The notes under the pieces are model-generated. The model searched no databases. It worked only from the letters and a program-made list of their open reading frames with translations, and had not been told where the DNA came from. Made by a program: the position numbers and the translations under genes. A DNA stretch of 64,000 bases from Amoebidium appalachense (lineage: Eukaryota; Ichthyosporea). The stretch covers positions 14,198,001-14,262,000 of the forward strand of contig CAVNZM010000003.1 of assembly GCA_963693365.1 (NCBI GenBank). The letters run 5' to 3'. This document shows, piece after piece, positions 11,276 to 30,844 of the stretch. The stretch's first letter is position 1. Each line of letters starts with the position of its first letter.

Positions 11276-12239
11276 GAGGGGGGTTGCTGGCTTGATGGAC
11301 CCCTGGGAAATTTTAAAGTGTACCGGAACTCAATGGGGGCTAATCTGTCTCCTTTGGGTGGTGCCACGTGGAGGGGAGGGCGAGGGAGGGTGCCACGTGG
11401 AGGGGAGGGCGAGGGGGGGGGGGGGGGGGGGGAGAGCGTGGGGGGGGGGGGGAGGGGGGAGGGGGGGGGGGGATTACAAGTGCTGCGCCATGTAATCCAG
11501 CAGGGCCTGGTTGCGAATGGCAGGACCCATGGACAGCCACCGGGTCCTTATGTCCACCACTTGTTGTCTCGTAAACCGTTTATAGCAGTTATCTTCGCAT
11601 CTGCATGGAAACTGGTCAGTGGGTTAAGCAGTAAACGACACAGTGTCTGGAAACGGAAAGTACCCAAAACTTCACCAAAAAAACGGAACCTGAAATGCAG
11701 CGCTGCAGTAACTAAAGCAACCACCAAAAGACAATAGGCACACACCTGCATTTTGCTGCTAAAACCTTATCAATTGCAGTCTTCTCCAACTTCTCATGGC
11801 CGTTTGGTGGCTGCACAGGCCCGATAGGCGCAGGCGGGAACGGGCCAATGGTTATTTTGTCCCTTTCTCGCCGCTCAGCACGGTTGCGCTGTAACTTGTC
11901 ACCGATTGCTTGCCGCGACCTTGCCACCCCATGCTTTTCCTGGTTCTGTAACCGCGTAAGCTCGTCCATCACATTCCTCTCCTCAGCCTCCAGCGTTTCA
12001 GACCGCCAGTCTGAATCGGTCTCTTCAACATCATAATCGGCAGATGATGGTGGTGCCACATTGCAAGTGGTACCCGCTTCAACTCGCACGCGTTTGGGTG
12101 GAAGATTGTTCCCGGCCTCCGTGGGATTGCACCGCTTGGTAGACCCAGACTGGGTATCTCGACGGGACTCAACGTGGTTGCTTTGTAACTCGGCAAGAAC
12201 ACGTCGTATTGGGCGTATGCGCCCACCTGTGGGCGGCAT
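8926..12239 (-). CDS. Gene X: Cys-cluster protein of transposon type, four phased exons
   Basis: Minus-strand exons: 1, 12239-11746 (ATG at 12239-12237); 2, 11600-11478; 3, 10692-10626; 4, 9183-8926. Lengths 494, 123, 67 and 258 nt join in phases 2, 2 and 0 with GT-AG introns, giving 314 open codons. Exon 1 encodes a charged, probably nuclear N-terminus with a basic region (about residues 105-150). The exon 1-2 junction creates a Cys cluster KCRCEDNCYKRF (C-x-C-x3-C) followed by an R-x2-W helix. Exons 3-4 join as WILENTT-VCQAAFIKIPGM and continue to a YVHGN motif. From memory this Cys cluster, W, VCxxAF, HGN order matches uncharacterised proteins common in animal and protist genomes that carry an integrase-like DDE domain further on. 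No catalytic domain is visible here, so the gene continues or is truncated. It is divergent from gene A across a 2.5-kb spacer. Confidence 0.6.
9190..9599. other. Intron between X exons 3 and 4, unique part
   Basis: About 400 bp of non-duplicated sequence with one C run (9422-9446). No coding signal seen. The right copy of the 5-kb duplication starts at 9600. Confidence 0.5.
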
Positions 12240-14672
12240 ATTTGTATGTGCCACAAGTTTCACAAAAATTACCGTACTGAGTATTCAGCAGATCGAAATT
12301 CAATTATCATAGCACTATTATAAATGTAATGTGGTCAAGCGGCCTTTGATAAGTGTAATTATGGTTTATTGTCCTTCTACACTCAAGTCTCGTAGATTTG
12401 TGTCACTGCAAGAAAGTTGAGTGCTGCCATGCAGGCGTGGTAAGCAATACCGTAGCTACCGGCAATAGTAACGTATTTGCTGCAGGGTGTAGCAGCTACT
12501 GTAGTTTGAGAATGGTGTCGACATAAAGCTTAGCCTGCAATGCATGCAAGACATGTGCTCCAAACGGGACTGTGTTCCCTCGAACCCTCGCAGCTAATGA
12601 TTGGGGTACGCGGCCCACTAGAACTCGGGGGATCTCGCAGCCTGCCTGACATTGGGGCTCGCGGCCCGCTAGAACTCGGGGGATCTGTCTAAAAAAATAC
12701 AATAGACGGGGACTGCATATCATAACCAAGGCAATACCGGTACCGTTGGTGTATGTTCATGAAAATCTAAAACATACGCTAGCCGGAACCGATGTAAATT
12801 ACTGAATCTAAGTCCGGGTTGCCTTTGCACAATTTTGCATCTCTTATGCACAATGTATCACTCTTCTGCCACCCCTTTCATCCAAATTCGTGTTTTGGTG
12901 AAAACGTGAGGCCCATCTGGTAGTCTGGGTGCTGGGCCCAGTGACCGTTTATGATGATGCTCCTTCCTCCAATCGGCGTTCTGTGGCTTTTGATTGGTAG
13001 GTTAAACTAACACCATCTAGTACAACGTGGTTGGAACCCCTGGCTTGTAAGTGTTGTCCTTCGCCATAACTGCATCAGAACATATAATTAACAAACAAAT
13101 ATACTCGATATACCATTTATGTGAAATTAAGAAAACAATGTAGATGCTTTCTGTCGCTTCATTGAAAGGCGACACAATATTAGCCAGAACATTTTGGTTT
13201 TCAACAAAACATTTTTGCTTCACGTGGACGAATATTCCCACATCGGATATCGAGTTTGAGCTCGACGATTACTGGTCTAGCAAGTGGAACACTATTGGAT
13301 TCGCTCACGCCATAAAACTCTGCCTCATGACCAGAATGTTTCATTCGCCACGAGAGTGGCTATCATGCCGAAGCGTCAGACAATGCAATCCGGCTCCCCG
13401 ATTTGTTTATATTACGCCAGAAAATTTTGGAACAAATCATAATGATTGGGCCAATCCTCAGCGTGGCAGCCCCGCGGCCGGCCACCCATCATCTCAAAAC
13501 CTTTGTTATTTACCATTCAGGCCAGTAGTAATCAATAATCCGAAAAAAACTCATGAATAATGATATAAAATACAATTTGCTGGTTTTTCTCTTAGAAAGT
13601 CTCTGCTATCTTTAGTCAAGTAGTGGTGAATCTAGTTGCTGCATGACAAAGAATATAAATGGTTGCATAAACTCTTTGTCTTATGTAATCGTGCGCCAAT
13701 GGCTTGGCCAGCACAGGAATGCTTTTTTTACAGGCTTGTTTTTTATTGCAGTACTGACGCTCACTAGATAGAGCTGTATTTATATTTTAAGAATGGTTAA
13801 TGCAGCGGCATGCGCTTATGAAGAAATTCACTCACTACACTAATAATAACGGTGTAGCGGCAATGTGAACCCGGCCGTGTACACGGCAAACAATGATTGG
13901 CTTCCAACACCAAGATCCCTCACTACCTCATCCCAACTCTGGTGCCCCGCGGTAACATGCAAATTCTAAGCGCGCTCATGAAAATGATCCCTTACTATAG
14001 CAAGCATGCCGTGCCGTTTTCATGTAAATGAGGTAGTAAGTTGGCTATAAGCTAAAATATACCGCTAGCTCAAAATGAAGCGAGGACGTGGTTGTGTAAA
14101 CAGAAACCAGGCACGCATGAAAAAACACATTGTGATCATGAGTTTCAAAGAACTGTGCAATAATGGGGTGGCAAAAGGCACCCCCCGACGCCCCGCTAGT
14201 AGGGCCATAACGGGAATCCGGTTCAATCAGATTAGCCATATAAGGATATTTAAAAAAACCGTTTTTACGAGTCCAAAAGGGAGCCCTACGTATACTGAGT
14301 CACAGCGGCCGAGGCTCGAGTGCCGGGAAGCCGCAGAAAAAAAAAAGTAAACAAAGCTACCACGGTCTAGCCTAAGGCACAAATATCAAAATAGTTCCCA
14401 ACTTGAAATATGTGTCATAATCGTTTTGTGACAGCTTTATGAAAGAGAGCCCATCTGTTGTGCTTCCGATGCTCACTGTATCCACATTACTGCCACACCA
14501 GATCATGGATTTATAAGCCAATGTGGGCAGACTGCTTACAGATGATTGGTCCTCGTCGGTGATATAAATACCGCCGCAAGATGGATTGCACCTCACTTTC
14601 GCCGGTGTTGCCACAGGGTGTCGTTCCAGTTAGAAGACACACTAAGTCTTTTGCTGCAATCACTGTCGACGT
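9600..14672. repeat. 5-kb segmental duplication, right copy
   Basis: Counterpart of 1734-6792, offset 7,866 bp at the left end and about 7,880 bp at the right end (homopolymer differences). Unlike the left copy it is embedded in functional-looking context: its left edge lies within the X intron leading to exon 4, and its right edge runs into the gene A leader. This copy is therefore probably ancestral and the left one derived. Confidence 0.88.
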
Positions 14673-14710
14673 TGGTTGTCTATGTGATTGTCAACTACAC
14701 GATTTTTACG
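12240..14710. other. 2.5-kb divergent spacer between gene X and gene A
   Basis: No homopolymer or microsatellite, unlike the flanking introns, and no convincing gene. It should carry both promoters. On the minus side a TTTATAAT-like element lies about 90 bp upstream of the X ATG. On the plus side are ATTGG and TATAAATA (see next entry). Confidence 0.5.
14543..14570 (+). promoter_or_regulatory. Gene A core promoter (inverted CCAAT box plus TATA box)
   Basis: GATTGGT at 14543-14549 and TATAAATA at 14563-14570, 140 nt upstream of the chosen ATG at 14711. The duplicate at 6683-6690 lacks a gene downstream. Confidence 0.5.
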
Positions 14711-21720
<7,010 letters not shown>

Positions 21721-22319
21721 ATATGTTGTTAGTGTCCAAAAACGTATTCATTTGCACTAAACATGCTGTTCTACGAACGCCTTTATGGCATCCGTTTGTG
21801 TTCAAATAAGGTATTTTATGGTACCCTTAGGCATTCGTGAGATGCTATTTGAGTACATATGTGTGCACCGAATAACGTTCGCAGTTACTATTCATGAACA
21901 CATATGTCGTACTCAGATCGTGTTTGTGGAGTATTTTCGAAACATTCACATAGTGTATTCGTGGACGTTCCAGTGTCACTGAACGGGTATTTATAAAGCA
22001 CTCCACATGTACCCCATATACACAAATATGTAATCCAACTGAATGTCTGGTCATGTACGCGTATGTACGTGTATACTCAGAACACGGTGTCCAAGTGGTA
22101 TGAATACGGTATCTATAGTGCATTCATACGTTATCTAGTGTGCATTCACAAGGTACTTGGGCATGTATTCATGTAGTATTCGGCTAGGTACACACATATA
22201 CCATGTGGTGTCAGGTGGCATTCGAATAGGTATCCATATACGATTCACTGAATGTACGAATTTTTGAACATTTTTGGACATTCAAGTGTTCAAAATGTGT
22301 ACGAGGATACAATTTAACG

Positions 22320-23275
22320 GGGGGGTGGGGTTTGCTGATGCCCTCACCGCCATCAGCACCCAGATGGCTGGCGTCCTGGCTGCTCTCACCAACCGCGACC
22401 CTCCCGCGCCCCCCGCCGCGCCCTCCACACCCGGGGAGGTTTCCCCGGGGCTGCATCTCGGCCCTGACCTAGACCTACCTGCCCTGCCCGCGCCCCCCAT
22501 CACAGGTGAGAACACTGGCGACATTCAGCCGGGCACACTCCCGCTTCCCCCCGCGGATGTGCTGGCAGATTTGCGCGCCAATCGTTTCGTCGACCTGTAT
22601 AAGTTCACCCCCGCCGCCCTCCTGGCCCCATCCAAGAAAGGTCAGCATCTGCGCATGGCCGACGACGGCAGCATCGAGACTTTTCGCCAAGACAAACCCG
22701 TTCCCCTGCGTTCACTCGTCATTTGGATCCAAGCTTGGACCCATTACATGGCCGCCAAGCACCACCTCGGCCTCCCCACGGACAAAGACGTACTTTGGAC
22801 TCAGCACATCACTCGCCTCAGCACCCGATACCCGTGGGCCCAGATCCACAACTATGACGTATACGCCCGCACCGTTGCCCACCAGCAGGGTCGGGCTCCG
22901 ATCGAGTGTCCCAACCTGCTCGCCCAACTCCACCAGGATCTCCTCCTGCCACCCACTCTGCTCATCCCGGACGCATGTCAGCGCTGTGGCTTCCCCGACC
23001 ACCCCAGCGCGGCCTGCCCCATGTACCCCAAGCCCGGCTGTGGTCTTGACGGCTTTAAGCCGCCCCACAAGCCCGGCGGGGGTCAAACCCCTAACCGCCC
23101 TGGCCCGCAACCCGGCCCGGCAAAACCGGCCCGACCCGTGGATCTACCCGCGACGCACTGCAGGAATTTCCACATTAACGGTCGGTCCTGCGCTAAGCAG
23201 CCCTGCCCCTTCTCCCACGTGTGCCCGCTCTGCTCTGGCACACACCCCCGCAAAGACTGCAAGCACAATGCCTAG
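22320..23275 (+). CDS. Gag-like ORF1 of the Ngaro-type element, 5' truncated
   Basis: About 318 codons up to the stop at 23273-23275; the open frame continues upstream into non-element sequence by chance. It starts Pro/Ala-rich. A middle block (about 22600-22960) contains conserved W and H residues, including QAWTHYMAAKHHLGL. Two Cys-rich modules follow: CQRCGFPDHPSAAC and, at the end, C-x10-C-x4-C-x5-H-x-C-x2-C-x4-H-x4-C. These are typical nucleic-acid-binding knuckles of DIRS/Ngaro Gag proteins. The true start ATG lies in the inverted fragment at 53311. The protein would package element RNA. Confidence 0.75.
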
Positions 23276-23670
23276 TCTACGCGCACACCCACACACACAG
23301 CTCTAGAACATAGGGGTTAGGAGCTAGGACACACGAGTACAGGGAAACGGAGCTCGGGAGAACGGGCCAATAGGGCTGAGTACAAAATTTCGCAGGCCAA
23401 CTACGGCGCCCGCGCGCGTCAAGAATAAATGTCCCTACACAAAGACGTTTATTCTGGCCACTGCACATAATTTTACTCCCCCCCCCATCCCACGAGCCTC
23501 CCCCCCCCCCCTTACACTCACCTAGCACTCCCTCCCCCCCCCTTCTTCTACCTCTGTGTCCGCCCACACCCCCGCGTGCTCGGGCACATTCCCCTGCACA
23601 GGGCCCCGCTGCCCTCCCTGCCAACCCTCACTTGGGCCCAGCTGCCCTACTCTAACCCCCCGGGGCCCTG

Positions 23671-23717
<47 letters not shown>

Positions 23718-23718
<1 letters not shown>

Positions 23719-25401
23719 CTGCCGGGATCTCCCCAAGGGTACACCACCCTTGCTAACCACCCCTTCCCCCGAGGCTCAGACCCGGAGGCCCGCCCGCTGC
23801 CCCAGCACCACATTGACACCTCCCGCCTCCGGGAACTGCTGGCCTCCTACCCGGACCAACCATTCGCCGCACAACTCCTCCACGATGTCGAATTCGGCGT
23901 CGACATCGGCTATCGCGGCCCCTCCACCTCTCGGGTGGGCCCCAACCTACCCACCACCCCGGAGGCAGCTGCCGCTCTCACGGTGGATATTGCCAAAGAA
24001 GTCGCCCTCGGCCACCTGCGCGGCCCCCTCTCCCCGGCCCAATTCTTTGACGAATTTCCGGTCCACCGTTCCTCCCCCATCGGCGCCGTTACCAAGAAAG
24101 GGAACCCCCCCAAGTACCGTCGAATCCACCACCTCTCCTGGCCCCGGGGTAGCAGTGTCAATGACAGCATCACCTACCCCGACGAACTTCAGTACATTCG
24201 CGCCCGGGATGTCACCCAACTCATTCTCGACGCAGGCCCCGGCTGCTACATGGCCGTGGCAGATGTGCAGGCTGCCTTCCGGCACATGCCCATCCGACCG
24301 GAAGACCACCACTTAATGGCATTCAAATGGCAAGGGCATTTTTACGTTGAAACCAGACTGCCCTTCGGCCTGAAATCTAGCCCAGCCATCTGGGAACGGA
24401 TCGCGGCCACCCTACAGTGGCTGGCACACCAGCACGGTATTACCCTCATCCGCCACTACGTAGACGACTGGATTATAGTCGCCCCCACACAAGAGCAGTG
24501 CCAACGTCACCTATCCACCTTCCTGCAACTCTGCCGAGAGCTGCACATTGCCATCTCCGAAGACAAGATGCAGGGCCCGGCTACCCGTGTCGTCTTCATC
24601 GGTATCGAATTCAACTCCATCACCATGGAGGCACGAATCCCGGCTTCCAAGCTCTCGGACCTACTCGACCTCACTTCCCACCCAAAGCCCACCATCACCA
24701 TTCGGGACCTCCAGTCCCTCCTCGGCAAACTCACCTGGTGTGCCCAGCAGGTTCCCCCCGGGAGGGCCTTCTCCCAGCGCCTATGGGCCCTTCTCCGGAC
24801 CCACCCACACCTTGCCGGCCACCACCACATACGACTGACTGCTGCCGCCCGGGCCGACATAGCCGAATGGCACCAGTTCCTCACATCATGGAATGGGGTG
24901 CACCTCATCACACCCCCCACATACACCACCCTGGCCACTGATGCTGCCGGATCGGTGGGTCTAGGAGGCCACTGGCTCGACCAATGGTTCTTCATGCCCT
25001 GGTCCCCCTCCACCCAAGCCCTCTATGCTCATGAGGGTAAACTCGGTTCTTCCGTCATCGAACTCCTGGCCATCGCAGCCGCCGTGGCCCTCTGGGCCCC
25101 CTCCTGGTCCACCCACCATGTCCGTATTTTATGCGACAACACGGGTGCTGTGTCTGACCTGCACTCCCGGTCTTCCCCCCACCCCGTGATGGCCAAACTT
25201 ATTCGGTTCATCACCCGCATGGAAATGCAATACCAATTTACGTTACAGGCATCCTACCTACCAGGACCCCTCAACCATCTGGCCGATGCCATTTCTCGTA
25301 ACCAACTTCCCCGGGCCCGACGACTCCGACCTTCCCTGCAACCGGAGCCCTGCCCCTTCCCCTCCTGGGTCCACGAGTTCCTATCCCTTCCCTTGGGCTA
25401 A
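23718..25401 (+). CDS. Reverse transcriptase/RNase H ORF2 of the Ngaro-type element
   Basis: The frame is open from within or after the C homopolymer at 23673-23717 to the stop at 25399-25401 (about 560 codons). RT blocks: PPKYRRIHHLSWP, YMAVADVQAAFRHMPI (catalytic Asp), LPFGLKSSPAIWERIA, and the active site RHYVDDWIIVAPT. RNase H blocks follow: LATDAAGSVGLGG, SSVIELLAIAAAVAL, ILCDNTGAVSDL and ADAISR. The order fits DIRS-order retroelements. The start is uncertain; translation may initiate upstream or by frameshift from ORF1 through the C run. No stop or frameshift was seen in the RT/RH domains. Confidence 0.92.
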
Positions 25402-25452
25402 CCCCCCCCCCCCCCCCCCCCAGATCTCCCGTTCCGGAGCAACACTGGCAGA

Positions 25453-26484
25453 TTGGCCCCCCACTTTGCTCCGGCCGAGCTGCTTCGAGCCACCACTACC
25501 CTGCAGGAATGCCAGGCCCTGAGTCTCAACCTCGACTCTCGGGCCTTTTACTCCCGGGTGCAAAAAGTGTTCATCGATTTCTGTGTGGCATCTCGGCTGC
25601 AATCCTCCTCCGGGTCCTCCCTCCCGGCCTCCCCACACACCGTGCAACTTTTTCTCGCCTGGTGTGCCCAACGAGGGGTACAGGCCTCTTCCTTAACCGG
25701 CTACAATTCGGCCATCACCAGGCTCCACCTCGACATGGGCCTCCCTGCTCCCTACCCCCACGACAAGTCTCTGGCCTGGTTCCTACGGGGGGTGGGCCGA
25801 TGGCAGCTTTCTCACAACATCGGACCCCGCTCATCCACCAGGGAACCCCTCCTCCCCTCCCACCTCCGCCTACTCCATGGCCAGTGCCCCACCAAGGCCT
25901 CCTCGGCCAATCTCCGGCTATGGACGGCCCTCATCGTCGGTTTCTGTGGTCTCCTCCGTTCAGGGGAATTTACCTCCAAGACCCTGACTTCTTTCGACCC
26001 GTCCCGTCACGTTAAACGGAAGGACGTGACCTTCAGCTACACCCCCACCGGTACTTTGTCCCATGCCACCCTCCACCTGCCAACCTCTAAGACGGATGTA
26101 CAGGCCCGAGGTGTCAACGTCACCCTAGCTGCCCTGCCCCTCACCCACTTCTCCCCAGCCCATCTCCTCCGGCAGTCCCTGGATACAACGTCCGGTCAAC
26201 CCGACGACCCCCTCTTCAGTCTCGGTGGCATCCCCTACACCAAGAGTGCTTTCTCTGCCGATTTCCGTGCCCTCCTCTCCCGGGCAGGCCTCTCACCCTC
26301 CCGGTTTGCCGGACACAGCCTCCGCATCGGGGGGGCCACAGCACTGGCTGAGGCCGGGGTCGACGACTCCCGGATCAAACAACTCGGCAGGTGGTCCTCC
26401 GACTGCTTCCTGATCTATACCCGACTTCGTCCGGCCTCCATTGCTGCCACCACCACACGTGTATTCGCCTCTATTCTTAAGTGA
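25453..26484 (+). CDS. Tyrosine recombinase ORF3 of the Ngaro-type element
   Basis: About 343 codons. The N-terminal half is an SAM-like core-binding region (SLTGYNSAITRLH). The C-terminal half carries the catalytic set of tyrosine recombinases: Arg in CGLLRSGEF, a Lys region near TSKTD, H-x2-R in FAGHSLRIGGATALAEAG, and Trp plus nucleophilic Tyr in LGRWSSDCFLIYTR. All are present and intact. This enzyme would integrate the circular DNA copy, replacing the DDE integrase of LTR elements. A C run separates it from ORF2. B1 starts 29 bp after the stop. Confidence 0.93.
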   Translation: MAPHFAPAELLRATTTLQECQALSLNLDSRAFYSRVQKVFIDFCVASRLQSSSGSSLPASPHTVQLFLAWCAQRGVQASSLTGYNSAITRLHLDMGLPAPYPHDKSLAWFLRGVGRWQLSHNIGPRSSTREPLLPSHLRLLHGQCPTKASSANLRLWTALIVGFCGLLRSGEFTSKTLTSFDPSRHVKRKDVTFSYTPTGTLSHATLHLPTSKTDVQARGVNVTLAALPLTHFSPAHLLRQSLDTTSGQPDDPLFSLGGIPYTKSAFSADFRALLSRAGLSPSRFAGHSLRIGGATALAEAGVDDSRIKQLGRWSSDCFLIYTRLRPASIAATTTRVFASILK

Positions 26485-26754
26485 AACCTTTGGAGCAAGC
26501 ATACTGCTCTCGTGCCGTGGTTTACAACCATTGCAGGTTCACTTTCGTCCAAGGGGATGTCCCCCTAGAGGCAACACACGTCCCGGAGTAGTTTTCATAG
26601 AGGTTTTATTTGTGGAAATTATTGACATAAATATTTTTCTGGGTAAACACGTAGGATGGGTGTTCGATACCAACATAACCATGTAGGCTTCATTTCGTGT
26701 TTTAGCAGTTAGCGGTTGGCTGCCCGCACACGGGCACCTATTAGCCAGTCAAAA

Positions 26755-26863
26755 CATCAGATACCACAGATCACTCGACCGAGTTATGATTGGCTCGGAT
26801 CAGATTTCACATATCACTAGATCGATTTTTGATTGGCTCAGATCGGTAGGCTTAGGTATATAA
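26755..26863 (+). promoter_or_regulatory. Promoter of the Ngaro-type element inside A2
   Basis: Two GATTGGCTC (inverted CCAAT) motifs precede TATATAA at 26857-26863. The same block lies in A1 at 53429-53560 on the other strand, where it would drive the gag start at 53311. Confidence 0.55.
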
Positions 26864-27447
26864 GCACGACAGTTTTTAGCAGATCAGCAAGCTACAAACA
26901 CATCTTCTGTGTTTAGCATCCACAGCCTTACAGCTATATATTCCTTTTCACCCACCCACCTACACCCACACACAACCCCCATTGATCCACACATACGTGC
27001 TGTTTTTTCACGGGGCGAAGACTTCCCCCGTTTTTTGGGCACATGGACCTCACGGATCAATAAATTGATGACTGGGGGCTTGCCGTGGTTTACAACCATT
27101 GCAGGTTCACTTTCGTCCAAGGGGATGTCCCCCTAGAGGCAACACACGTCCCGGAGTAGTTTTCATAGACCAATGAAGAGGCGAATTGAGATCACGGAGG
27201 GAGGAGAGGAGTGGCTGGTCTGGGAGGGGGAAGATAGTGCATATGCAATGAGGGGAAAAGTGAGAGCAGAGGAGCGGGCAGGGGAACGAACCATACACTA
27301 AGACTGTGAAGGAAAGATAGTAACATAGGCATCGGCAAAGGGGGGGGGGGGGGGGGTTAAGGAGTAGCATAGGCATCGGCAAAGGGGGGGGGGGGGGGTT
27401 AAGGGCAGGGGCGTAGCTTATGCATGTTGTTAATAGCAAATTCATAC

Positions 27448-27891
27448 CCGTGGTGAGGAGATCCTGTTGATGAGGGCTTCCTGGTCAGCAGTGAGTGCCT
27501 CGCCAGCCTCCTTCTTGAGGTTCTCCCTCACATAGCGGGACGTCAGGACATTTCCCGATGTGACATCGCCTTCCAGCACGGCGTAGGTTGTCCATGCGGC
27601 CGGGGAACTGTTGCTTTCATCAGGCTCAAGAACAGCCGTGAACTTGTTGATGCCGCAAAACCCAGCCGCCCCATGCCTGCCCCAGGCAGTGATTGAGTTG
27701 ACGAGGAAACTTACGGCCGCCATGCCAGCAGGGTCCCTTTTGAAAAAGGGGAGGGCCATATCGTTCAGTTGCTGATCGCTCGGCAGAGTTGTCCCGAGGA
27801 CCTTCCGTACCTGGGGTTGGTAATGGAGTTGGAGGGGAAGGGGGCTGGTCAACATTAAGCAAGCAGGACCTTTGCAAGCCTTTCGGAAAGT

Positions 27892-27938
<47 letters not shown>

Positions 27939-28512
27939 CGAGTGCCTGATACAGAGGAGCATTTGTTTGTGTGACGTGTGTGTGTCCGTGTCCGTGTGTC
28001 CGTGTGTCCGTGTGTCCGTGTGTCCGTGTGTCCGTGTGTCCGTGTGTCCGTGTGTCCGTGTGTCCGTGTGTCCGTATGTCCGTGTGTCTGTGTGTCTGTG
28101 TGTCTGTGTGTCTGTATGTCTGTGTGTGTGTTCGTGTGTGCCCCTCCCCCCCCCCCCTCCCCCCCCCCCCAAAAGAAAAAAAAAAACAAAAAAAGAAAAT
28201 AATGTGTAGATGCATACCTTTTCCCATGATGGCTTTCCGTCTTCGGCAATCGGTTCACCTGCTTTCTCGGCTGCCTGTCGGATTGTTGGGTTGAGTCTGT
28301 TCCACAGGAAAAGTTGCAGGTCCAAAAAAGCCTGCAGCAACGGGTGTAAGCCTACAGGTTAACTTTGCTTGAAAAAAAGCAACCGTCCGGAAAATCTTCC
28401 ATGAAAACGTGTGTGGGGGGGGGTGGGTGTGGGTGATTTTCTATAGTTATATGTGAAGATGTTGGCCGACGGGGGTTGTTGGGGAAGTACGGCTAGTAGG
28501 TGGTAGCTCCGA

Positions 28513-28550
<38 letters not shown>

Positions 28551-28817
28551 GTCTTGGTAGGCAGAGTAGTTGCTGAGTTTCCGTTTGGTAGATCAGTTAG
28601 GGTTAAGGCAGAAGAAGTATTGGGAGTAGAGGAGGTGGGGAGGGGAGGATTGAGAGTTATCACAGTAGACGTCTTTGGAGAGACTTCGAGAGGAAGACAG
28701 GCAATGAGAAGGGGAAGGCAGAGTTCAAAGAGGACCCGAGGGGGGGGGGGGGGGGGGGGGAGGGAGGGGGGGGGAGGGGGGGGGGTTGAAGGGGGCATGG
28801 GACAGGGCACCTCCCCT

Positions 28818-28848
<31 letters not shown>

Positions 28849-29430
28849 GGGGGATGGGACTTACCCTCTGCTGGAAAATTTTGTGTGGGAGCTTCTTCAG
28901 CTCCGACAGCTGGCTAGTCTCCAGCTCCTTCTCAAGCAGCTCAATCACCAAGTATGATGGCAGAAACTCGATGCCCCTGAAGATGGTGGGACTCAGGTCA
29001 TTGGAGGCCTGCTTGAGGTCGGGCCTCCTTTTGCGTGCGTCGAATCCGCCTCCCGCATGGTGCACGTAGATCTGGGAGAGTAAGAAGGATTAAGTTACTG
29101 AAGGGAGTCTCGGTGAATGCACAAGAACCCGTGGTAGTAACTACACATTAAGACACTGGGGTGTTATTAACAGGTCAGTCTGACGTACTCAACAAGGTGG
29201 GGACAAGGTGAGGGAAAGGTCGGCAGGCAGGTACTACAGGCAGGGGGATGGGACGAGGGGTTGGGAGGGGAAAGGGGGGGATGGACAAGGGGGGGCAAGG
29301 GGGGAGTTGGCCGTGCGAGTTGGGGAAGTTACCGGGCTGGAAGGGACAGGTGGGGTGAGGGAAAGAGGAGGGGGGAGGGACGGGGGGTTGCGGGGTTTTT
29401 TTATTTTTATTTTTTATTTTTATTTTTTTT

Positions 29431-29462
<32 letters not shown>

Positions 29463-30317
29463 TTTGTGTGGGTAAACGGAGAAGCAGAGAGCACAGATGG
29501 GTGTTATGTTATACACAACACAGAGACACACGGGAGAAACACAACCGGAGAGGTGGAACGATTACTGGGACCATAGGAAATGAATTCGACTGCTTGATAT
29601 TTATTTCAAGATGAAGTTCCTTTTATACTCAGGAATGTGAAATCGATAAACCAATCAAAAGAACGAAAACTCCATTTTCCAATCAGAAAGACGAAAACTA
29701 TGAGGGTAAAATAAATCGATCGAAATGCCTGTCGACACAAAGAAGATAAAACGCAATCCTCTAATGAAAGTAATCTTCTAATAAAAGCACGGACACATTT
29801 AACAAAATGAAACCACTTATGTGTCTATTAGTTCACATCTACATGTTCTTAACATAACACGTCTAAATGTAAGTATTCCTAATAGTTGGGGAACATAGAA
29901 CAATTCTACGTCGTGGGAAAGGAAGGAAAAGGAATGAGGATAGAAAGGAATGGAATGGGAAAGGAATCGAATAGAATTAATGAGGAATGTAGATTACTAT
30001 ATTTGGGAAAATATAACGAGATCTGATTGGACGACATATTTAGACATTGACACAAACGACAATACGTGTGCGCGGGCTAAACATCTCGATGTGTACACAG
30101 ATCTAAGATATCTGTGCACACGGAAACATAAGGGAAAGAAAGAAAGGAAGAAAGGAAAAGGAAACAAACTACAACAAACTAATAAACATATATAAAACTC
30201 AACTTCTAAGTCTTGCCGTGAATCATGGGAAGATGACAGGGGGGGACATTTGGGAAGGGTCGGCGGAGTGAGGGAAGTGGGAAGGGAAAGGCCGGCAGGC
30301 AGGCGGTAACACACACG

Positions 30318-30355
<38 letters not shown>

Positions 30356-30810
30356 CTTGGTTTAGGGGAGAGTTCACACACCTTTTTGACCAATTCCCAC
30401 TCCGGGTCGTCGAGGGTCATCACCTTGATGTGGGGGAAGAGGACGTCATACAGTCTGGCTGGCGGCTCTCTCCCACTCTGCCGCGCTTTATCGACCTTGG
30501 ATTGGACGTCCCTCCCCAGGAGCTGAAGATTCTCCCCGATCCATTTTTTTAACCTGAGCAGAGAAAACATGCTACCATAAGTGACCTGTATATGTGTGTT
30601 GAGACATTTGGTGCGAACAATGACATCCTATGACCTATGTATCCCAATTGTCGAATGGAAATTAGATTTTGTTGTTTGGATTCACATCAGATCGATCTAA
30701 TGGTGTCAATTGGTCGATTAGCATAATTTGGGATTCTCAAATTGTTGGGAACCCTTCGATGTCATTTCCAGTGTATACACCTAACCCGCAAAGTCATGCA
30801 CGTACACATT

Positions 30811-30844
<34 letters not shown>

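Larger units (their letters stand above)
22320..27168 (+). mobile_element. Ngaro/PAT-type tyrosine-recombinase retrotransposon, body and 3' end
   Basis: Order on the plus strand: gag-like ORF, reverse transcriptase/RNase H ORF, tyrosine recombinase ORF, then B1 (26513-26600, 88 bp), A2 (26601-27080), B2 (27081-27168, 88 bp). B1 and B2 match over their 88 bp. A2 shares about 350 bp with 53340-53690, which is the A1 left end found inverted with the gag start. A1-ORFs-B1-A2-B2 is the split-direct-repeat arrangement of PAT/Ngaro elements, which integrate through a circular intermediate and leave no target duplication; none is seen. The 5' end is missing here because the element is split at 22320. 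Confidence 0.88.

Noticed and set aside
14546-14710. In-frame upstream start for gene A adding 55 codons
   Set aside because: It would start upstream of the TATA box, and the added peptide has no coding character. The ATG at 14711 fits better.
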